Source of the DNA: Dialister sp.
Lineage (GTDB): Bacteria; Bacillota; Negativicutes; Veillonellales; Dialisteraceae
NCBI GenBank assembly: GCA_022722495.1
Contig: JAIJLI010000080.1
Location: forward strand, 1 to 7,846
Length of the DNA stretch: 7,846 bases
Reading direction: 5' to 3'
Shown here piece after piece: positions 1-5,540 of the stretch (the stretch's first letter is position 1; each line of letters begins with the position of its first letter). The notes beneath the pieces were generated by a model. That model was not told the origin of the DNA. It ran no database searches and saw nothing but the letters and a program-made list of their open reading frames with translations. The position numbers and the translations under genes are program-made.

Positions 1-1305
1 TATAGCCAGATGGGATTTTTGTTTAGCAAACAATATTTACCATATCAATTGTTGGATGCTTTTGGCAAGGCTGAGAAGTATGCTTATTTGGCAAAGGATA
101 CATTGAATGCGATTATCAATTACCAAAATAAGGGAGATGCTTATGATTATTTAGGAAAAAAAGATTCTGTTGTTGCTATCAATTTACGTAGCGCAAATAT
201 GTTTAAACGGATAGGTGACAACTATAATGCAGCTATCGCTTTGGGATGCAACTACAGCTATTATATAGAGAAGCAAGACTCTGTAAATGCGAAGAAGGCA
301 TTTGAAGCATACTTTTCTACAGGGTATGAGGGAAATCTGGAATATGAAGATTCTAAGGCTTATGTACTATGCCAAAAAGGAATATACTATATGTTTACTG
401 GTCAGTTAGATTCTGCTTGTTATATTTTGCAGCAGAGTCTTAAGTTTTGTAAGTCTTTTAGCAATAAAGCTGCAACAACAAAAGCCTTGGCTCATTATTA
501 TGCAAAAGTTAACCAACCATCCTTGGCTATGAAGTATGCTTTGCAAAGTTCTGAATATAATGATTCAAGTTTGATGGAGGCAAGGAAAAACCAATTACAG
601 CAAATGCAAGCGATGTATGATTATGGTAGAAATCAAGAAATAGCAAGAATGGCTGAGCAGAAAGCGACACGAAGTACACAAATGAACTATATGGTTGTTT
701 TTGCTTGCGTCATTTTGTTGTTATTCCTTTCTTATATTTATAGAAAGCAGCTAGTTCTCAAGAAAAAAAGAATAGCTGTTTCTAAACTGTTATATGAGGA
801 TAGTTTGCTAAAACTCAAAAGGTTACAAGATGAAAAAGCTAAACTTGTGGCTGAAAACGATAACAAACTGTTTCAAGTCATTATGGAGAAGGAAAATACT
901 ATCGATAAATTAAAAGCTGAAATAAGCGATATACAAGACAAATACTCATTAACTTCTGTGTCTAATGTAGAGTTGACTTTGATGGATTCATCTATTTGTA
1001 AGAAAATTAAATTTATTGAAGTGCATCCAAGAAAGAAAATGAGTGATGAGGATTGGAAAGAATTGGCAGATACGGTAGAGAAAACAATACCAAACTTCAT
1101 TCCGAGATTAAAAAATAAGCTCAATGATAAAGATTACCAAATCTGTTTATTGATTAGGTTAGGCTTCACCACATCCTTAATCGCAAGATTGCTAGGTCTA
1201 TCAGATGCAGCAATCTCAAAAAGCAGAAAAACGATGTTGAAAAAACTATGCGGGAAGATTGGTAAACCAAAAGATTTTGATAAGTATGTTCTCCAGATTC
1301 AGTAA
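1..1305 (+). CDS. Membrane-spanning TPR/coiled-coil/HTH transcriptional regulator, 5'-truncated by window edge
   Basis: The reading frame is open from base 1, so the ATG at 10 is probably an internal methionine and the true N-terminus lies upstream. Counting from that Met, residues 1-205 are helical and look like degenerate tetratricopeptide repeats. A single hydrophobic segment at about 227-243 (VVFACVILLLFLSYIY) is followed by basic residues and a charged coiled coil at about 250-312. The C-terminus (about 372-420) looks like a LuxR/sigma-4-type helix-turn-helix: DYQICLLIRLGF, then LIARLLGLSDAAISKSR, then KKLCGKIGKPKDFDKY. This order is common in Bacteroidetes regulators whose TPR part lies in the periplasm and whose HTH lies in the cytoplasm. 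By inference it is a one-component membrane sensor that binds DNA without a kinase. Its position directly upstream of the promoter and peptide operon suggests it may control them. The ligand is unknown. The architecture is well supported; the target genes are a guess. Confidence 0.85.
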   Translation, partial: YSQMGFLFSKQYLPYQLLDAFGKAEKYAYLAKDTLNAIINYQNKGDAYDYLGKKDSVVAINLRSANMFKRIGDNYNAAIALGCNYSYYIEKQDSVNAKKAFEAYFSTGYEGNLEYEDSKAYVLCQKGIYYMFTGQLDSACYILQQSLKFCKSFSNKAATTKALAHYYAKVNQPSLAMKYALQSSEYNDSSLMEARKNQLQQMQAMYDYGRNQEIARMAEQKATRSTQMNYMVVFACVILLLFLSYIYRKQLVLKKKRIAVSKLLYEDSLLKLKRLQDEKAKLVAENDNKLFQVIMEKENTIDKLKAEISDIQDKYSLTSVSNVELTLMDSSICKKIKFIEVHPRKKMSDEDWKELADTVEKTIPNFIPRLKNKLNDKDYQICLLIRLGFTTSLIARLLGLSDAAISKSRKTMLKKLCGKIGKPKDFDKYVLQIQ

Positions 1306-1400
1306 AATTTTGCAAGGTAAAATTATGGTAAATTATTCAATAAGGAATTAAAATAGAGAGAGTTATAGACCAATAGTAAAAAATAGGTAAATTTTAAATC
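1302..1400 (+). promoter_or_regulatory. Possible operator region: repeated GTAAA words upstream of the promoter
   Basis: The spacer after the regulator gene contains GTAAA-initiated words at 1302, 1317, 1328, 1376 and 1387. Two pairs (1317/1328 and 1376/1387) are exactly 11 nt apart, about one helical turn, and the last lies about 20 nt upstream of the -33 element. Phased direct repeats of this kind can be regulator binding sites. The region is very A+T-rich, so chance is a serious alternative. No convincing terminator for the upstream gene is visible here; the only inverted repeat is a 6-bp A/T-only stem. Confidence 0.22.
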
Positions 1401-1409
1401 GGTTTTTTC

Positions 1410-1441
1410 CTTGTCTGTTTCATTGCAAAAATGTACTTTTG
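1410..1441 (+). promoter_or_regulatory. Bacteroides-type promoter for the peptide operon
   Basis: TACTTTTG at 1434-1441 matches the Bacteroidetes primary sigma factor -7 consensus TAnnTTTG in all six fixed positions. CTTG at 1410-1413 is a one-mismatch version of the -33 TTTG, with a 20-nt spacer, which fits the known spacing. Transcription would start near 1447, giving a leader of about 35 nt before the ATG at 1483. It sits in the only sizeable gap upstream of the four closely spaced genes, so it probably drives all of them. Confidence 0.65.
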
Positions 1442-1482
1442 CGGCGGAATTACGAACAAATGATAATTAAAATTGTTAAGAC

Positions 1483-1839
1483 ATGAAACATTTACTATTT
1501 CTTATTATTTGCGGTGGGGCATTGCTTTTATGTCCTATCCATACTAGAGCTGAGCCTTATACATTATCATATAGCTTGGATTATCCTGGTCAAGTACGCT
1601 CAAAAGGTAGCAGAAGTATTAAGCGACCTTTGGTTGTGGATTTGGTGGGTCACACATTGACTGTGCCAAGTCAAGTAATAGGCTATACTCTTACTCTTGT
1701 AGGTGGGGATGGTGCTATCTATTCTTTCGACGTAATAGATACGACATGTAGAATTCCACAAGAATTGAGTGGAAGCTATGAGTTGACAATAACTGATGGA
1801 AGCAATAAATATCAGGGAAGAATTATTGTAAACAACTAA
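1483..1839 (+). CDS. Small secreted DUF3244-like protein
   Basis: This 118-aa protein has a clear Sec signal peptide: basic MKH, a hydrophobic core at about 4-18, and a likely signal peptidase I site after Thr-Arg-Ala (A23|E24). There is no lipobox, so it should be released to the periplasm or beyond. After a linker, residues 44-118 alternate hydrophobic and polar residues as in a small beta-sandwich (RSIKRPLVVDLVGHTLTVP, then GYTLTLVGGDGAIYSFDV, then SGSYELTITDG and a final YQGRIIVNN). The order R-S-I, leucine-rich strands, GSYELTI and a closing strand resembles DUF3244 proteins of Bacteroidales, which are also about this length. Their function is unknown. It is the first gene after the promoter and is followed after 44 nt by the lipoprotein gene, so it is probably the first cistron of the operon. 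The only cysteine in the predicted mature part is C89, so a structure rich in disulfides is not expected. Confidence 0.8.
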   Translation: MKHLLFLIICGGALLLCPIHTRAEPYTLSYSLDYPGQVRSKGSRSIKRPLVVDLVGHTLTVPSQVIGYTLTLVGGDGAIYSFDVIDTTCRIPQELSGSYELTITDGSNKYQGRIIVNN

Positions 1840-1883
1840 TTTGATATCTATAATAAGAATGTAAATCTATAATTGGATATAAT

Positions 1884-3866
1884 ATGAAACGATTCAAAGT
1901 CTTTTCAAACAACAACTTATCTACGTGGTTCGTATGTATGATAAGTATAATATTAACTGGCTGTCAACTGAAAGAGGTAAGCAACCAGTTAGAAGAGACT
2001 TTGAACGTATCAAAAGGAAATGAACAGGAATTATTGAAGGTTGTTGATTACTTTACTAAAAAGGGAGATACCCTTCAATTAAAAGCTGCAAACTTTTTGT
2101 TGGAAAATATGGCTGATAAATATTGGTTGGGAGGAAGTTCTGTTGCCGAATACTATACCTTTATAGATTCTGTTTACCAGATAAAGCAAGAAGAATATGA
2201 TATACCTTATATATATTCCTGCTTTATTAAAAGGGCAAAGCATCTTAAAGATAAGCCACAATATCTGATGGATGCCGAAAAGATAAAAGCGTCCTATCTT
2301 ATTAAGAATATTGAAGAAGCATTCAATGTATGGAATAAACCTTGGAATCAGTTTCTGACGTTCGAAGAATTCTGTGAGTATATACTTCCTTATAAGGTAA
2401 ATAAGGAAGAACCACAAGAGTGGCGGAATTTGTATGCAAACAGATTTTCGCAAGCAATACCTGCATCTATACAGACTGCAGAAACCGCATGTTGTGAAGT
2501 AAACAACCAACTTATCGGTTTGCCAATACATATAAGTACCAGCAGCATTATGCCAATAGATTTGCGTCCGAGTACTTTGTATAATATAAAATTTGGCTTA
2601 TGTAGCGATTATACAGCATTGGGGATCTATGCAATGCGTTCTGTGGGTATCCCTGTAGGCGAGAATTTGATTCCTCATTGGGGAAATAGCAATCTGGGAC
2701 ATGTGTTCAATTTTGTCTATGGTAACGACCGAAAGTATCATGACTTTGCAAGTGGTGAGCAAAATCCCGATGAGCATCTTGTTAGATTTAAAAATAAAAT
2801 CCCGAAAATCTACAAGATGACTTTTGGACGTCAAAACACATCCTTAGGTGTCATCAGTAAAGATTTGGAAGATGTACCTTCATTCTTTAAGAACCCATGC
2901 TTGGAAGATGTAACTGGTAAATATGCTGTCGTGAATGCCCAAACAACGGAAATCGACATTTCAAATAAGCAAAATAATAAGTTTGCCTACTTGTGTGTAT
3001 TCGATCCACAAGGTTGGTTTCCGGTCGCTTGGACTCAAATAGAAGGAGATAAAGCTGTTTTCAAGAACATTGGTCCTAATATTGTTTATCAAGCTGCTCT
3101 ATATGATAAAGGAGAGATACAGCCAGTAGGTAATCCCTTCTTTTTGGATAGTATCGGGCGCAAAGCATACTTTGTTCCTCAAAAACAGAAACAGCAGTTG
3201 CGATTGGAAAGGAAAAAAGAAAATTCCTCTAGTTTAGAAGAAATTGTCCTTTATATGAAAGGGGGTAAGTTTCAAGGAGCCAACAAAAAAGACTTCAGCG
3301 ATGCCGTTACATATCATGTAATAAAAGCTACGCCAAAGCCTAAATATACGACAGTCATCTGTGATGAAAGTGCCCAAAACAGGCCCGTGAAATATCTGCG
3401 TTATTTATCATCTGATGAAACGTATGGTAATATGGCAGAGGTGGAGTTTTATGCATGCGGACAATTGAGGCCATTGAAAGGAAAAATAATTGGCAAATAT
3501 GAAACGAGCCGTTTTTATCCAAGGAATGGAGCTGAAAAAATGTTTGATGGAGACCCTTTGAGTTTCTTTCATACAAATGACACATTAAGTTGGGGAGGTT
3601 TGGAACTCAAACAACCTGTTTGTATCAACAAGATAAGATACCTCATCAGAAATGATGATAACGGAATCAGAAAAGATCACCTCTATGAACTCTTCTATTG
3701 CAAAGATGGTGTGTGGACATCACTTGGAAAGAAAAGGGCAATATTAGATGATGAGCTTATCTATAAAAACGTTCCGCAAGGTGCTTTACTCTGGTTGCGT
3801 GACCTCACAAAAGGACAAGAAGAAAGAATTTTTGAATATAAAAACAAAAAAGTATATTGGTATTAA
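1884..3866 (+). CDS. Lipoprotein with transglutaminase-like domain and C-terminal discoidin-like domain
   Basis: The 660-aa protein begins with a lipoprotein signal: a hydrophobic stretch at 14-25, then lipobox L-T-G-C with lipidated C27. Residues 35-235 are helical and precede a transglutaminase-like core with C240 (GLCSDYTALGIYAMRSVGIP), H273 (LGHVFNF) and D287 (KYHDFAS), the Cys-His-Asp order of the family. Members act as cysteine proteases or amidases, or cross-link amines; which applies here cannot be told. A beta-rich middle part (about 345-480) follows. Residues 500-660 resemble an F5/8-type-C (discoidin-like) ligand-binding fold, with YLRYLSSDETYGNMAEVEFY, GKIIG, MFDGDPLSFF, YLIRNDDNGI and the tail LTKGQEERIFEYKN, a pattern common in Bacteroidetes transglutaminase-like lipoproteins. 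It is probably anchored in the outer membrane; only one acidic residue lies near C27, so surface export is not strongly predicted. Placed 2 nt before the rSAM gene, it is likely co-translated with it and may process or bind the peptide product (inference). Confidence 0.85.
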   Translation: MKRFKVFSNNNLSTWFVCMISIILTGCQLKEVSNQLEETLNVSKGNEQELLKVVDYFTKKGDTLQLKAANFLLENMADKYWLGGSSVAEYYTFIDSVYQIKQEEYDIPYIYSCFIKRAKHLKDKPQYLMDAEKIKASYLIKNIEEAFNVWNKPWNQFLTFEEFCEYILPYKVNKEEPQEWRNLYANRFSQAIPASIQTAETACCEVNNQLIGLPIHISTSSIMPIDLRPSTLYNIKFGLCSDYTALGIYAMRSVGIPVGENLIPHWGNSNLGHVFNFVYGNDRKYHDFASGEQNPDEHLVRFKNKIPKIYKMTFGRQNTSLGVISKDLEDVPSFFKNPCLEDVTGKYAVVNAQTTEIDISNKQNNKFAYLCVFDPQGWFPVAWTQIEGDKAVFKNIGPNIVYQAALYDKGEIQPVGNPFFLDSIGRKAYFVPQKQKQQLRLERKKENSSSLEEIVLYMKGGKFQGANKKDFSDAVTYHVIKATPKPKYTTVICDESAQNRPVKYLRYLSSDETYGNMAEVEFYACGQLRPLKGKIIGKYETSRFYPRNGAEKMFDGDPLSFFHTNDTLSWGGLELKQPVCINKIRYLIRNDDNGIRKDHLYELFYCKDGVWTSLGKKRAILDDELIYKNVPQGALLWLRDLTKGQEERIFEYKNKKVYWY

Positions 3867-3868
3867 TC

Positions 3869-5236
3869 ATGAAGGATTTAAGATTATCTTCATACACGAT
3901 TTCTGTAAAACTGGAAGCTGAGGAAGACAAGTTTTTCTTAGTGCATGGCTATACAGGAGCTATAGATATAGTTGAAGGAGAATGCTGGAGACAAATAGAG
4001 CATTTTTCTTCTAATAACAGCTTGTCTGAAGAAACGATAAGAACTCTTCAGAAAAGGGGATACCTTACAACTCGTACCCCTGAAGAAGAGCTACAGTATA
4101 TTTGGAAAATAGCTAATGTGCTACATAAAGCACAAGCAAAAATGAAAAAATTCTGGAGTTTCGTCATCACGTATGATTGTAATTTCAGATGTCCGTATTG
4201 CTTTGAAAATAAAATATCAAAGAACGGATCCCAGTGGACTAAAATGACATTTACCAAGGAAATGGTAGATAAAGCCTATCAAACAATGAATTTGATAGAA
4301 CCACATAGAGAACTTCATCAAGATGAAATTCTTCTCTATGGTGGAGAGCCATGTTTAAGAAACAACAAGGATATAGTTGCGTATATCATTAAAAAGGGTA
4401 TAGAAGGAAAATACAAGTTCAAGATTATATCTAACGGGTATGATTTGGATTATTATGAGGGTCTCTTATCAAAAGACTATATCAATGGAATACAGATTAC
4501 AATAGATGGTTATAAGACAAAGCATAACATGCGTAAACAGCATATTGTAGAAGGAGATTCTTTTGATAAAGTAGTATCAAATATTGGTATGGTTTTGAGA
4601 AAAGAAATTCATGTAATACTTCGTATCAATATTGATGAAAATAATAGTGAAGATTTAGTTCTGTTGAAAAAATTCTTTGTGGAAAATGGATTTGCTGAGA
4701 GCCCTTATTTCTATTTCAGTCCAGCAATATTGATAGATACGAAAGCAAAGTGCAATACAAAAGACATAAAGTTCTTCTCATCAGAGTCATTCATCAAAAT
4801 GTTGGAGGATAAGTCTCTTGTCGAAAATCAAGATTTCCAAATAAAAAATACTGTTTTAGCATGCTTGAAAAACAGAAAATGCTATAAGCTAAAGTCTACG
4901 ATATGTCCTTCTCAATATGGCTCATATATGTTTGATCCATATGGAGACATATATACTTGTTTGGAAACCGTAGGGCAAAAGCAGCATAGTATAGGAAACT
5001 ATAAAGAGAACCTAATTTGGACAAAAGAAAAAGTTTTTTGGTTTTCTAAAAATATTAGTAATATGGAGTGTTGTAGCAAATGTAGATATGCTTTATTGTG
5101 TGGAGGCAGATGCCTTGCAAAGACTCTATATACAAAAGATAAAGGATTTGAAGTTACAGAATGCAAAAAATTTGGCTATCAGTTTCCAAGGTCAATAAAT
5201 TTTGCGTATAATACTTTTCTTAACAAATTTAAATAA
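3869..5236 (+). CDS. Radical SAM/SPASM peptide maturase
   Basis: This 455-aa cytoplasmic enzyme should reductively cleave S-adenosylmethionine and use the 5'-deoxyadenosyl radical to modify a peptide. The radical SAM motif is C104-x3-C108-x2-C111 (CNFRCPYCFE), followed by LYGGEP (156-161) for SAM binding and ITIDG (210-214). The C-terminus has the full SPASM pattern for two auxiliary Fe-S clusters: C346-x12-G359-x4-C364, then C402-x2-C405-x5-C411-x3-C415, then C432. Residues 1-90 (VKLEAEEDKFFLVHGYTGAI and nearby) look like the leader-binding N-terminal domain of peptide maturases, possibly RRE-like. ATG 3869, 2 nt after the upstream stop, is preferred over an in-frame TTG at 3857 that overlaps the lipoprotein gene. 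The peptide gene starts 6 nt downstream, which makes that peptide the obvious substrate. The bond formed (thioether, C-C, epimerisation or other) cannot be read from the sequence. Confidence 0.92.
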   Translation: MKDLRLSSYTISVKLEAEEDKFFLVHGYTGAIDIVEGECWRQIEHFSSNNSLSEETIRTLQKRGYLTTRTPEEELQYIWKIANVLHKAQAKMKKFWSFVITYDCNFRCPYCFENKISKNGSQWTKMTFTKEMVDKAYQTMNLIEPHRELHQDEILLYGGEPCLRNNKDIVAYIIKKGIEGKYKFKIISNGYDLDYYEGLLSKDYINGIQITIDGYKTKHNMRKQHIVEGDSFDKVVSNIGMVLRKEIHVILRINIDENNSEDLVLLKKFFVENGFAESPYFYFSPAILIDTKAKCNTKDIKFFSSESFIKMLEDKSLVENQDFQIKNTVLACLKNRKCYKLKSTICPSQYGSYMFDPYGDIYTCLETVGQKQHSIGNYKENLIWTKEKVFWFSKNISNMECCSKCRYALLCGGRCLAKTLYTKDKGFEVTECKKFGYQFPRSINFAYNTFLNKFK

Positions 5237-5242
5237 ACAATT

Positions 5243-5473
5243 ATGGTACAAAATGTTTTAGTTTCTCTTAATGAGAATTTGTTCGATGAGATGTTCCTTC
5301 AGGAACTGGAAACTCGACTGGAGACAGATCCATTACTTCCTAATGGTCTTGTTGATTTGATGGATGATAGTAGTGTTAACCCTTTATGTACATGTAACAA
5401 TGGTAGTACTTTTTCGGAAACAAATACTTGTTCATGTAATGATAGTAGCACTTTCTCTATTCAACGTCCGTAA
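5243..5473 (+). CDS. Candidate RiPP precursor peptide with tandem CxC core modules
   Basis: This 76-aa peptide has no signal sequence or membrane segment. Residues 1-45 look like a leader: amphipathic and acidic, with FLQELETRLETDPLLPNGLVDLM (18-40) as a helix-forming block suited to recognition by the maturase. Residues 49-76 are two back-to-back 14-residue modules, CTCNNGSTFS (49-58) and CSCNDSSTFS (63-72), each followed by four variable residues; the second ends at the C-terminus (IQRP). All four cysteines (C49, C51, C63, C65) are in the modules. The gene lies 6 nt after the rSAM/SPASM gene and before a hairpin, the usual place for a precursor. No Gly-Gly type cleavage site is obvious, so the leader/core boundary (between about 35 and 48) is inferred. 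No known named family was assigned. Product class and activity are unknown. Confidence 0.85.
   Translation: MVQNVLVSLNENLFDEMFLQELETRLETDPLLPNGLVDLMDDSSVNPLCTCNNGSTFSETNTCSCNDSSTFSIQRP
5387..5470 (+). repeat. Two tandem 42-nt repeats encoding the core modules
   Basis: Copy 1 is 5387-5428 and copy 2 is 5429-5470; both are in frame, exactly 14 codons, and copy 2 ends at the stop codon. Over the first 30 nt, 23 positions match; at the protein level 7 of 10 residues are identical (C, C, N, S, T, F, S). The last four codons of each copy are unrelated. Several differences are synonymous (AAC/AAT, AGT/AGC, TTT/TTC, TCG/TCT), which indicates an old duplication kept under protein-level selection. Confidence 0.85.
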
Positions 5474-5489
5474 ATGTGCATTTTCTTTA

Positions 5490-5520
5490 AAGAGTTGCCC
5501 TTCGGGGGCAATTCTTATTT
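5490..5520 (+). terminator. Hairpin between peptide gene and outer-membrane protein gene (terminator/attenuator)
   Basis: An 11-bp stem pairs 5490-5500 (AAGAGTTGCCC) with 5506-5516 (GGGCAATTCTT), with one G-T pair and the loop TTCGG; an alternative pairing gives a stable C(UUCG)G tetraloop with one bulged G. It starts 16 nt after the peptide stop. The downstream tract (TTCTTATTT) is U-rich but interrupted and partly inside the stem. It is likely an intrinsic terminator or partial attenuator, and may also protect the 3' end of the peptide message. No good promoter is visible between it and the next ATG, so some read-through would be needed to express the next gene. Confidence 0.72.
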
Positions 5521-5540
5521 AAAACAAAAAATAAGCTGTT

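Noticed and set aside
1306..1324. Inverted repeat AATTTT/AAAATT just after the regulator stop as a terminator
   Set aside because: It is a 6-bp stem of A/T pairs only, with a 7-nt loop and no U-tract; too weak to call.
1840..1875. Second Bacteroides-like promoter (TTTG 1840, TATAATTG 1868) before the lipoprotein gene
   Set aside because: The -7 element has one mismatch and the spacer is 24 nt, longer than the usual 19-21. Such matches are easily found by chance in A+T-rich DNA.
2079..2531. 150-aa open frame on the minus strand inside the lipoprotein gene
   Set aside because: It lies wholly within a well-supported gene, is low-complexity hydrophobic/aromatic as expected from A+T-rich antisense sequence, and shows no recognisable domain.
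3857..3868. TTG start giving a four-residue longer rSAM protein overlapping the lipoprotein gene
   Set aside because: The ATG at 3869 lies 2 nt after the upstream stop, is the stronger start codon, and begins a natural N-terminus (MKDLRLSSY). The TTG extension adds only M-V-L-I.
5387..5470. CRISPR-like or mobile-element repeat
   Set aside because: There are only two adjacent in-frame copies with no spacers, and they are explained by the coding modules of the peptide. No transposase or CRISPR array is seen anywhere in the window.
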